Assembly (NCBI RefSeq): GCF_014654895.1
Contig: NZ_BNBE01000003.1
Coordinates: forward strand, 400,501-464,500
Direction of reading: 5' to 3'
Length of the DNA stretch: 64,000 bases
DNA from: Streptomyces filamentosus
Lineage (GTDB): Bacteria; Actinomycetota; Actinomycetes; Streptomycetales; Streptomycetaceae
Below are positions 24,718 to 32,256 of the stretch, one piece after another (positions within the stretch are counted from its first letter, which is position 1; each line of letters begins with the position of its first letter). The notes beneath the pieces were generated by a model. That model was not told where the DNA came from, did not search any database, and saw only the letters and a list, made by a program, of their open reading frames with translations. The translations under genes and the position numbers were made by a program.

Positions 24718-24745
24718 CCGGGGAGGCGCGCAGGCGCCTCCCCGG
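24718..24745 (+). terminator. Terminator of the trp operon
   Basis: CCGGGGAGGCGC (24718-24729) and GCGCCTCCCCGG (24734-24745) form a perfect 12-bp stem with the loop GCAG. It is followed by TTCGTT. Confidence 0.85.
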
Positions 24746-24760
24746 TTCGTTGCTGTGGGC

Positions 24761-25582
24761 GTGAGCGAGAAGAACCGTGACGGTAGCAACAAGAGCGCGC
24801 GGGAGCGCCTTCAGCAGCAGCGCGAGCGCGAGAAGGCCCGCGAGAGGCAGCGGCGGGTCCTGATCGTGACGGCGGGGGTGGTCGGGGTCCTCGGCCTCGC
24901 CGCCGTCGTCGGCGTGATCGCCGCCAACAGCGACAAGGACGGCGACTCGGGCAAGGCGGGCCCCGTCGTCGCCCCCGCCGGCGCGATCGGGGGCGACAAG
25001 CCGGCCATCCCCACCGGGAAGCCGGACGCCCCGTCCACCCTCCAGATCTGGGAGGACTTCCGCTGCCCCGCCTGCGCCCAGTTCGAGACGGTGATGCGGG
25101 ACACCGTCCACGAGCTGGAGGCGTCCGGCGCCCTCAAGGCCGAGTACCACCTCGCCACCCTCATCGACGGCAACATGGGCGGCAGCGGCTCGCTCCGCGC
25201 GGCGAACGCGGCGGCCTGCGCCCAGGACGCCGGCAAGTTCACCGCGTACCACGACACGCTCTACAGCAACCAGCCGCCGGAGACCGACGACGCCTTCGGC
25301 AAGAACGACAAGCTGATCGAGCTGGCGGCCAAGGTCCCCGGCCTCGACACCCCCTCGTTCCGCTCCTGCGTCCAGGACGGCACCCACGACGGCTGGGTCG
25401 GGAAGTCCAACGAGGCGTTCCAGGCCGGCGGCTTCCGCGGCACCCCCTCCGTCCTGCTCAACGGAGAATCGATCTTCCCGACCAAGGGCTCCGAGCAGAT
25501 CTCGCCCGAGAACCTGAAGAAGTGGGTCGCGGAGGCCAACAAGGGCAAGGAACCGGGCACGGCCTCCCCCTCGGCCGGGTAG
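24761..25582 (+). CDS. Membrane-anchored DsbA-like thioredoxin-fold protein
   Basis: 273 aa. A basic, charged cytoplasmic N-terminus (ARERLQQQREREKARERQRR) precedes a single membrane helix VLIVTAGVVGVLGLAAVVGV, then a linker and an extracellular DsbA-type domain. The active site is C102-P-A-C105 in WEDFRCPACAQFETVM; the cis-Pro loop is FRGTPSVLLNG. Two further Cys (AAACAQD, SCVQDG) could form a structural disulfide. It probably makes or reshuffles disulfides in secreted proteins. GTG 24755, two codons earlier in frame, is an alternative start. It lies upstream of lgt, another export-related gene. Confidence 0.9.
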   Translation: MSEKNRDGSNKSARERLQQQREREKARERQRRVLIVTAGVVGVLGLAAVVGVIAANSDKDGDSGKAGPVVAPAGAIGGDKPAIPTGKPDAPSTLQIWEDFRCPACAQFETVMRDTVHELEASGALKAEYHLATLIDGNMGGSGSLRAANAAACAQDAGKFTAYHDTLYSNQPPETDDAFGKNDKLIELAAKVPGLDTPSFRSCVQDGTHDGWVGKSNEAFQAGGFRGTPSVLLNGESIFPTKGSEQISPENLKKWVAEANKGKEPGTASPSAG

Positions 25583-25661
25583 CCGCCCCGCCGTTAGTTA
25601 CCCAGAAGTTGCCGGGCGGGCTGCCGGTCCGCCCGTCCGGCAGGGTAGCGTCGGACCTGCC

Positions 25662-26681
25662 ATGGACCTTGCCTACATTCCCAGCCCGTCGACCGGCGTG
25701 ATCCACCTCGGACCGATCCCGCTGCGCGGCTATGCCTTCTGCATCATTCTCGGTGTCTTCGTCGCCGTCTGGCTCGGCAACAAGCGCTGGATCGCCCGGG
25801 GCGGCACCGCCGGCACCGTGGCCGACATCGCCGTCTGGGCGGTGCCCTTCGGCCTCGTCGGCGGCCGCCTCTACCACGTCATCACCGACTACCAGCTGTA
25901 CTTCAGCGAGGGTGAGGACTGGGTCGACGCCTTCAAGATCTGGGAGGGCGGCCTCGGCATCTGGGGGGCCATCGCCTTCGGCGCCGTCGGCGCCTGGATC
26001 GGCTGCCGCCGCCGGGGCATCCCGCTGCCCGCGTACGCGGACGCCATCGCCCCCGGCATCGCCCTCGCCCAGGCCATCGGCCGCTGGGGCAACTGGTTCA
26101 ACCAGGAGCTGTACGGCAGGCCGACCGACCTGCCGTGGGCGCTGAAGATCACCGAGAGCGCCAACCGCGAGGCCGGGCTCTACCACCCGACCTTCCTCTA
26201 CGAGTCGCTCTGGTGCGTCGGCGTCGCCCTCCTGGTCATCTGGGCCGACCGCCGCTTCAAGCTCGGCCACGGCCGCGCCTTCGCCCTGTACGTGGCCGCC
26301 TACTGCGCGGGCCGCGTCTGGATCGAGTACATGCGCGTCGACGAGGCCCACCACATCCTGGGCCTCCGCCTCAACGTGTGGACCGCGATCGTCGTCTTCC
26401 TGCTCGCCGTGGTCTACCTGGTGGTCTCGGCGCGAGTCCGCCCGGGCCGCGAGGAGACCGTGGAGCCGCGCTCCCGGAAGGCCGTGGACACGGCGGGGGA
26501 GACGGACGACCCCGAGGACGCCGCGAAGACCGGGGCCGACGAGGACGCCGGGGCGGACGCGAAGGCCGACGGCGCGGACGCCGAGGACGCGGACCCCGCC
26601 GGTACGGACTCCGGGAACGCCGGGACCGAGGCCGAGAACGCCGGGTCCGGGAACGGCGCGGGATCGGCCGCCAAGGGCTGA
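25662..26681 (+). CDS. lgt: Prolipoprotein diacylglyceryl transferase
   Basis: 339 aa, seven membrane helices. It transfers diacylglycerol to the lipobox Cys of lipoproteins at the outer face of the membrane. The Lgt signature GRWGNWFNQELYGRPT (nt about 26080-26127) and RLYHVITDYQLYF are present. The catalytic region ends near residue 270. After that comes an unusual acidic, Ala-rich tail of about 70 residues (EDAGADAKADGADAEDADPA) that is probably disordered and cytoplasmic. Such tails vary among Streptomyces. A TAGCGT hexamer lies 10 nt before the ATG. Confidence 0.95.
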   Translation: MDLAYIPSPSTGVIHLGPIPLRGYAFCIILGVFVAVWLGNKRWIARGGTAGTVADIAVWAVPFGLVGGRLYHVITDYQLYFSEGEDWVDAFKIWEGGLGIWGAIAFGAVGAWIGCRRRGIPLPAYADAIAPGIALAQAIGRWGNWFNQELYGRPTDLPWALKITESANREAGLYHPTFLYESLWCVGVALLVIWADRRFKLGHGRAFALYVAAYCAGRVWIEYMRVDEAHHILGLRLNVWTAIVVFLLAVVYLVVSARVRPGREETVEPRSRKAVDTAGETDDPEDAAKTGADEDAGADAKADGADAEDADPAGTDSGNAGTEAENAGSGNGAGSAAKG

Positions 26682-26700
26682 CACCGCCCCCGCACGCGGA

Positions 26701-26739
26701 CGAGGGCCGCCGGGACCGAGGAGGTTCCGGCGGCCCTCG
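26701..26739. terminator. Bidirectional terminator between lgt and the CitE-like gene
   Basis: A 17-bp stem with one G-T wobble (26701-26717 with 26723-26739, loop GAGGA) lies between two convergent genes: 19 nt after the lgt stop and 22 nt from the end of the minus-strand operon. Confidence 0.88.
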
Positions 26740-26761
26740 CGCGTGCCCGGCCGCGGCCGGG

Positions 26762-27598
26762 TCAGACGGTGCGCTCCGCCAGGGCGAGGACCCGGTGGGC
26801 GCCCGCCACCACCGCCGCGTCCACGAACCGGCCGTCCGCCAGGGCCAGCGCCCCCCGGTCGGCCTCGGCCGCCTCCACCACCGCGCGGGCCGCGTCGACC
26901 TCCTGCGGGGTCGGCAGATAGGCCCGCGCGATGACCGGCAGCTGCCGGGGGTGGATCGCCGCCCGGCCCAGGAAGCCCAGGGCCCGGCCCCGGGCGCAGC
27001 CCGCGGCGAGCGCCTCCAGGTCCCCGATGTCCGGGTGGACCGACTGCACCGGCGGCGGCAGCGAGGCGGCGCGGGCCGCCACCACGATCCGGCTGCGCGG
27101 CCAGTCGAGCCCGCTGTCCTCCCGCACCCCCAGGTCGGCGCGGAGGTCGGCCTCGCCGAGGCAGAGGCCCCGGACCGCCGGGTGCGCGGTGGCGATGGCG
27201 TACGCCTGCTCCACCGCCAGGGCGTTCTCCAGGAGCGGGTAGAGCGGGAGGCCGGGCGCCAGCTCGTTGATCCGGTGGATGTCGGAGGCGTGCGTCACCT
27301 TGGGGAGACGGAGACCGCCGAGGCCGGGGAGGGAGGCCAGGACGGGGATGTCGAGCGGGGTGTGGATGCGGACGTGCACCGGCACCGGATGGGTGTCGGA
27401 GAGCAGCTCCGCGGTGGCGTCGAGGGCGTACGCCTTGCGGTCGGGGGCGACCGCGTCCTCCAGGTCCACGATGACCACGTCGGCGCCGGAGCCGAGCGCC
27501 TTGCGGACCACCTCGGGGCGGTCCCCGGGGGCGTACAGCCAGGTCAGGGGGAGCGGGCCGCGGCGCGGCCGGCCGTTCCCCGCGCCGGGGAGGCTCAT
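26762..27598 (-). CDS. HpcH/HpaI-CitE family CoA-ester lyase
   Basis: 278 aa. It resembles CitE-like (3S)-malyl-/citramalyl-CoA lyase family proteins: WLYAPGDRPEVVRKALGSGADVVIVDLEDAVAPDRK (family S-PGDRPE and DLEDAV with a magnesium ligand), VRIHTPLD, LRLPKVTHASDI, PLLENALAVEQAY (Glu ligand) and CLGEADLRADLG. The substrate is unknown. It is the last gene of a seven-gene minus-strand operon and overlaps the CoA-transferase gene by 4 nt. A neighbouring CoA transferase suggests that it cleaves a CoA thioester made by that enzyme, which is inference. Confidence 0.88.
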   Translation of the reverse strand: MSLPGAGNGRPRRGPLPLTWLYAPGDRPEVVRKALGSGADVVIVDLEDAVAPDRKAYALDATAELLSDTHPVPVHVRIHTPLDIPVLASLPGLGGLRLPKVTHASDIHRINELAPGLPLYPLLENALAVEQAYAIATAHPAVRGLCLGEADLRADLGVREDSGLDWPRSRIVVAARAASLPPPVQSVHPDIGDLEALAAGCARGRALGFLGRAAIHPRQLPVIARAYLPTPQEVDAARAVVEAAEADRGALALADGRFVDAAVVAGAHRVLALAERTV

Positions 27599-28797
27599 AC
27601 CGCCCCCTGGGCGCGCAGGCCGGCGATCTCGGCGGGGGTGAGGCCGGCCGCCGTCAGGACCTCGTCGGTGTCGGCGCCGTGCGGGCGGCCGGCCCAGCGG
27701 ATCCCGCCCGGGGTGTCGGAGAGCCGGAAGAGCACGTTCTGCATGCGGATCGGGCCCAGCTCCGGATCGGGGACCTCGGTGACCGTGCCCAGCGCCCGGA
27801 ACTGGGGGTCGTCGAGGACGTCCCGGACGTCGTAGACCGGGGCGATCGCCGCCTCCGCCTTCTCGAAGGCGGCCATCGCCTCCTCGCGGGTGTGCCGGGC
27901 GATCCACGAGCCGACGGCCTCGTCGAGGACGTCGGCGTGCGCTGCCCGCCCGGTGCCGTCGGCGAACCACGGCTCGTCGATCAGCTCGGGGCGGTCCACC
28001 AGCCGCATCACCCGCTCGGCGATGGACTGCGCCGAGGTGGAGACGGCCACCCAGGAGCCGTCGGAGGTCCGGTAGGTGTTGCGGGGGGCGTTGTTGCGGG
28101 AGCGGTTGCCGGTGCGCGGCTGGACGTAGCCGAGCTGGTCGTACCAGAGGGGGTGGGGGCCGACGACGGAGAGCATCGGCTCGATGATGGCCATGTCGAC
28201 GACCTGGCCGTGGCCGGTCGTCGCCCGCGCGGTGAGCGCCGTCATCACCGCGTACGCGGTGGCGAGGGCGGCGATCGAGTCGGCGAGGCCGAAGGGCGGC
28301 AGGGTCGGCGGGCCGTCCGGCTCGCCGGTGATCGCCGCGAAGCCGCTCATCGCCTCGGCGAGGGTGCCGAAGCCGGGACGGCGGGCGTACGGGCCGAACT
28401 GGCCGAAGCCGGTGACCCGGGCCAGCACGAGCCGGGGGTTGACCGCGGACAGCTCCTCCCAGCCCAGGCCCCAGCGCTCCAGGGTGCCGGGGCGGAAGTT
28501 CTCCACGATCACGTCGGCGTCGGCGGCCAGCCGCAGCAGGGCGTCCCGCCCGCCGGGGACGGACAGGTCGAGGGTGACGGTCCGCTTGTTGCGGCCGAGG
28601 ACCTTCCACCACAGGCCGATCCCGTCCTTGGCGGGGCCGTGGCCCCGGGACGGGTCCGGCTTGCGGGGGTGCTCGACCTTCACGACGTCGGCGCCGAAGT
28701 CGCCGAGCATCATCGCGGCCAGCGGTCCGGCGAAGAGCGTCGCCAGGTCGAGGACGCGCAGCCCCGCCAGGGGCGGCGCGGGAGCGGTGGTGGTCAT
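27595..28797 (-). CDS. Class III (CaiB/BaiF) CoA transferase
   Basis: 400 aa, full length for formyl-CoA transferase relatives. The N-terminus LAGLRVLDLATLFAGPLAAMMLGDFGADVVKVEHPRKPD is diagnostic. The catalytic Asp is in GQVVDMAIIEPML. RNKRTVTLDLSVPGGRDAL and DVIVENFRPGTLERWGLG are further family blocks. It moves CoA between carboxylic acids; donor and acceptor cannot be told. It overlaps both neighbours by 4 nt (ATGA), placing it in one translation-coupled series with the ribokinase and the lyase. Confidence 0.92.
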   Translation of the reverse strand: MTTTAPAPPLAGLRVLDLATLFAGPLAAMMLGDFGADVVKVEHPRKPDPSRGHGPAKDGIGLWWKVLGRNKRTVTLDLSVPGGRDALLRLAADADVIVENFRPGTLERWGLGWEELSAVNPRLVLARVTGFGQFGPYARRPGFGTLAEAMSGFAAITGEPDGPPTLPPFGLADSIAALATAYAVMTALTARATTGHGQVVDMAIIEPMLSVVGPHPLWYDQLGYVQPRTGNRSRNNAPRNTYRTSDGSWVAVSTSAQSIAERVMRLVDRPELIDEPWFADGTGRAAHADVLDEAVGSWIARHTREEAMAAFEKAEAAIAPVYDVRDVLDDPQFRALGTVTEVPDPELGPIRMQNVLFRLSDTPGGIRWAGRPHGADTDEVLTAAGLTPAEIAGLRAQGAV

Positions 28798-29714
28798 GCG
28801 GGATCCGCCTCCAGGGGCTCGGAAGTGCCGAGGGCCGCCTCGATCTCGGCGCGGTACGGCATCGAGGTCGAGGCGCCCTCGCGCCGGACGGACAGGGCGG
28901 CGGCGGCGCTCGCCCAGGCCAGGGCGTCCGGCACGGGGCGGCCCTCGCCGAGGGCGACGGCGAGGGCGCCGACGAAGGTGTCGCCGGCGGCGGTGGTGTC
29001 GACGGCCCGCACCCGGGGGGCGGGCACGGCGAGCAGGTCCGCGCCGCGCGCCGCGTACAGGCAGCCGGCCGCGCCGAGGGTGACGACCACCTCGGGGACG
29101 ACGTCGAGGAGGGCGAGCGCGGCGGCGTGCGGGTCGACGCGGCCGGTGAGGACGGCGGCCTCGTGCTCGTTGGGCACCAACAGGTCGGTGGCGTCGAAGA
29201 GTTCGGGCGGGAGCGGCTGGGCGGGGGCCGGGGTGAGGACGGTCCGCACGCCGTGTCGCCGGGCGTGCGCGGCGGCGTCGACGACGGCGGAGAGGGGGAG
29301 TTCGAGCTGGAGGAGGAGCAGGTCGGCGCCGGTGATCAGGGCCTCGTCGCCGTGGCTGAGGGAGGTGACGGTGCCGTTGGCTCCGGGGACCACGACGATG
29401 GAGTTGCCGCCCTCGTCGTCCACCACGATGTGCGCGGTGCCGGACGGCCCCTCGACGGTGCGGAGCAGGTCGGTGTCGACGGAGCAGTGTTCCAGCGTGT
29501 CGCGCAGCCGGTAGCCGAAGTCGTCCGAGCCGACGGCGCCGACGAGGGCGACCTCGCCGCCCGCGCGGGCCGCGGCGACCGCCTGGTTGGCGCCCTTGCC
29601 GCCGGGGATCGTGCGGAACGCGTGCCCGGCGACGGTCTCGCCGCGCGCCGGGGCCCTTCTCGCGTAGGCCACCAGGTCCATGTTGGTGCTGCCGAACACC
29701 ACGATGCGGGTCAT
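28794..29714 (-). CDS. rbsK: Ribokinase (PfkB family sugar kinase)
   Basis: 306 aa. The N-terminal GSTNMDLVAYARRAPARGETV and GGKGANQAVAAARAG are the ribokinase substrate-binding signature. The C-terminal DTTAAGDTFVGALAVAL is the PfkB signature with the catalytic Asp and anion hole. It phosphorylates ribose or a related sugar with ATP. It follows four ADP-ribosylglycohydrolase genes with 4-nt overlaps. This suggests that it phosphorylates the ribose product of their reaction; that link is inferred. No ribose transporter genes are nearby. Confidence 0.9.
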   Translation of the reverse strand: MTRIVVFGSTNMDLVAYARRAPARGETVAGHAFRTIPGGKGANQAVAAARAGGEVALVGAVGSDDFGYRLRDTLEHCSVDTDLLRTVEGPSGTAHIVVDDEGGNSIVVVPGANGTVTSLSHGDEALITGADLLLLQLELPLSAVVDAAAHARRHGVRTVLTPAPAQPLPPELFDATDLLVPNEHEAAVLTGRVDPHAAALALLDVVPEVVVTLGAAGCLYAARGADLLAVPAPRVRAVDTTAAGDTFVGALAVALGEGRPVPDALAWASAAAALSVRREGASTSMPYRAEIEAALGTSEPLEADPA

Positions 29715-31108
29715 GGGCGTACCGCCTCCAGACGGGTCAGGTCGGCGAGGGCGTCGAAGCCGGTGCCGTCGAAGGACGGCACCGAGGTCGCGAGCCGGTT
29801 CTTCAGGGGTGAGGTCCAGCGGTCCGGGAGCCGGTCCGGGTGCCCGGCGAGGAGACCGGCGACCGAGCCGGCGGTGGCGCCGTTGGAGTCGGTGTCCCAG
29901 CCGCCGGAGACGGCCGCGCAGATCGAGCGGGTGAAGTCGCCGTCGGCGTGGGTGAGGGCGGCGGCGAGCAGCGCGGCGTTCGGCACGGCATGCACCCAGT
30001 GGTACCCGCCGTACCGGGCGTGCAGCCGGTCCACGACCGTGTCGAGGCCGGGGACGGCGCGCGCGGTGGCGATGCCGTACCGGACCGCCTCGGCCAGCCG
30101 CGAGCGGGGCGGGACGACGGAGAGGCCGGCCGCCAGCGCCCCGTGGACGTCGGCCCCGCCGCCCGCCGCGGCGGCGACGGTCGCGGCGACGAACAGGGCG
30201 CCGTACACGCCGTTCCCGGTGTGGCTGAGGACCGCGTCCCGGTGGGCCTGGGCGGCGGCCCCGGCCGGGTCGCCGGGGCGGGTCCAGCCGTGGACGTCGG
30301 CCCTGATCTGGGCGCCGATCCACTCCCGGAAGGGGTTGCGGCGGACGGCGGTCAGCGGCGGCTCGACGCCGTCGAGGAGGTTGCGGTAGGCGATCCGCTC
30401 GGCGGTGAAGGCACGGCCGGCGGGCAGCTCGTCGAGCCAGAGGCGCGCCACGTCGGCGGTGGTGAAGGAGCGGCCGTGGCGGCGGAGCAGCAGCAGGCCG
30501 AGGAGCGGGTAGTTGAGGTCGTCGTCCTCGGGCATCCCGTCGATGGTCTCGGCGAGCGAGGTGGCGGCGGAGCGGCGGTTCCACGGGTGTGCGGCCAGCA
30601 GCTCGGGCGGCACCCCGCGCGCGGTGAACCAGTCGTCGAGCGGCCAGTTCCCGGCGGCCCGGGCCAGGGCCCGGATCGCGGCCAGCGGCAGCTTCTCCAC
30701 GGGCTTCCCGAGCAGGCACCCGGCGGCCCGGCCGAGCCAGGCGGCGTGCAGCCGGTCGCGCAGGGCGGGGTCCGCGCCGGCCCCCGGGGCCGGGGCGGGC
30801 CAGTCGGGGCAGGCGGCGACGATCGCGTCGAGCCCGGTCGGCTCGTCGTCGGCGCGCGGGCGGGGGAGGGCGGCGAGGGCGTCGAGCAGTTCCTCGGCGA
30901 GGGCCCGCAGTTCGGGCCGGGCGGCGGACGAGGCGCCCGCGGCGGGCGGTGCCGGGGGACCGCCGGCGGCGTACCAGCGCGCCGCGATCCGCCGCGCGTC
31001 CCGCCCGTCCTCGGCGGCCTGCCGCAGCTCGTGCCCGACGAGGTCCTCGGGCTGCACCCAGGTGAGCCGGACGGGGGCGGGGCCGGGGGCCGGGGCGGTG
31101 GTCGTCAC
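29711..31108 (-). CDS. ADP-ribosylglycohydrolase family protein, paralogue 4
   Basis: 465 aa, the longest catalytic paralogue without a Pro-rich head. About 150 N-terminal residues precede the hydrolase core: RLHAAWLGRAAGCLLGKPVEK, the acidic metal motif PEDDDLNYPLLGL, HTGNGVYGALFVAATVAAA, and the C-terminal metal motif SGGWDTDSNGATAGSVAGLL. Both metal-binding clusters are intact. The divergent first motif (PEDDDLN where others have DDT) suggests a substrate different from protein-linked ADP-ribose. It starts with GTG overlapping the next upstream gene and overlaps ribokinase by 4 nt. Confidence 0.88.
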   Translation of the reverse strand: MTTTAPAPGPAPVRLTWVQPEDLVGHELRQAAEDGRDARRIAARWYAAGGPPAPPAAGASSAARPELRALAEELLDALAALPRPRADDEPTGLDAIVAACPDWPAPAPGAGADPALRDRLHAAWLGRAAGCLLGKPVEKLPLAAIRALARAAGNWPLDDWFTARGVPPELLAAHPWNRRSAATSLAETIDGMPEDDDLNYPLLGLLLLRRHGRSFTTADVARLWLDELPAGRAFTAERIAYRNLLDGVEPPLTAVRRNPFREWIGAQIRADVHGWTRPGDPAGAAAQAHRDAVLSHTGNGVYGALFVAATVAAAAGGGADVHGALAAGLSVVPPRSRLAEAVRYGIATARAVPGLDTVVDRLHARYGGYHWVHAVPNAALLAAALTHADGDFTRSICAAVSGGWDTDSNGATAGSVAGLLAGHPDRLPDRWTSPLKNRLATSVPSFDGTGFDALADLTRLEAVRP

Positions 31109-32256
31109 CGGGCCGCTTCCGTCAGGGCGGCGCGGGCGGCCTCGTGGGCGCGGTGGCGGGCCGTGTCGCGGGCGAAGACCTCGTCGGCCACGGCGGCCAG
31201 GGCCCGCGCCGGGGCGTGCAGGTCGAGGCGGCTGGCCTCGGCGACGCGCTTCGCCCAGTCGGCGGGGACGGCCGCCTCCCCGTGCAGGGCGCCCGCGACC
31301 GCGCCCGCCATGGTGGCGATGGAGTCGCAGTCGCGGCCGTAGTTGACCGCGCCGAGCACCGTGCGCCGGTAGTCGCCCTCGCCGACCAGGAGCATGCCCA
31401 GCGCGATCGGCAGCTCCTCGATGGAGTGCAGGCGGGAGGGGCGGCGGGCGCCGAGGCCGGGGTTGCGGTAGTCGGCGCCGACGGAGTCGTACGGGGCGAC
31501 CGCCCGGCGCAGCGGTACGAGGGCGGACTCGAAGTCCCGGTGCCGTTCGGCGACTTCGGCGACGGCCTCGATCGCGGCGCGGGTGCCGTCCTTCGCGAGG
31601 GCGAGGGCGGTGTCGACGACCGTGCGCGGGGTCGCGCCGGGGACGCAGGCCGCCGCGACGGCCGCGGCGAAGACGCCCGCGGCCTCCCGGCCGTACGAGG
31701 ACTGGTGGGCGCCCGCCACGTCGAGGGCCTCGGCGTAGGCGCCGTGCGGGTCGGCGGCGTTGACCAGGCCGACCGGGGCCATGTACATCGCGGCGCCGCA
31801 GTTGACGATGTTCCCGGTGCCGGCCTCGCGCGGGTCGTGGTGCCCGTAGTGGAGGCGGGCGACGAGCCACTTCTCGGCGAGGAAGATCCGCTGGAGCGGC
31901 AGGGCCTCCGCCTCCAGCTCCGGGATCCACACGGGGGAGCCCATGAGTTCGGGGACGAGGTGGTCGGCGACGGCGTACGCGTCGAGGTGGCCGCGGACCT
32001 TCTCGTACACCCGGATCAGGGCATGGGTCATCAGGGTGTCGTCGGTGACGTGCCCGTCGCCCTTGTGGTACGGGGCGATGGGGCGGGCGGTGCGCCAGGC
32101 GTCGCCGTTCCAGGGGCCGACGACGCCGGTGACGCGGCCGCCGTGGCGTTCGGCGATCTGCTCGGGGGTGTACCCCTCCACGGGGCCGCCGAGGGCGTCG
32201 CCCACGGCGGCACCGAGGAGACTTCCGGTGATCCGGTCATCCAGTGTGGGTGTCAT
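31105..32256 (-). CDS. ADP-ribosylglycohydrolase family protein, paralogue 3
   Basis: 383 aa. It has GSLLGAAVGDALGGPVEGYT, the canonical metal motif HVTDDTLMTHAL and the C-terminal NYGRDCDSIATMAGAVAGAL, so both halves of the dinuclear site are present. The family hydrolyses N- or O-glycosidic bonds to ADP-ribose (ARH, DraG). I chose ATG 32256, which follows AGGTGG by 11 nt; GTG 32271, five codons upstream, is possible. The start lies inside the end of the upstream paralogue by 20 nt. Confidence 0.88.
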   Translation of the reverse strand: MTPTLDDRITGSLLGAAVGDALGGPVEGYTPEQIAERHGGRVTGVVGPWNGDAWRTARPIAPYHKGDGHVTDDTLMTHALIRVYEKVRGHLDAYAVADHLVPELMGSPVWIPELEAEALPLQRIFLAEKWLVARLHYGHHDPREAGTGNIVNCGAAMYMAPVGLVNAADPHGAYAEALDVAGAHQSSYGREAAGVFAAAVAAACVPGATPRTVVDTALALAKDGTRAAIEAVAEVAERHRDFESALVPLRRAVAPYDSVGADYRNPGLGARRPSRLHSIEELPIALGMLLVGEGDYRRTVLGAVNYGRDCDSIATMAGAVAGALHGEAAVPADWAKRVAEASRLDLHAPARALAAVADEVFARDTARHRAHEAARAALTEAAR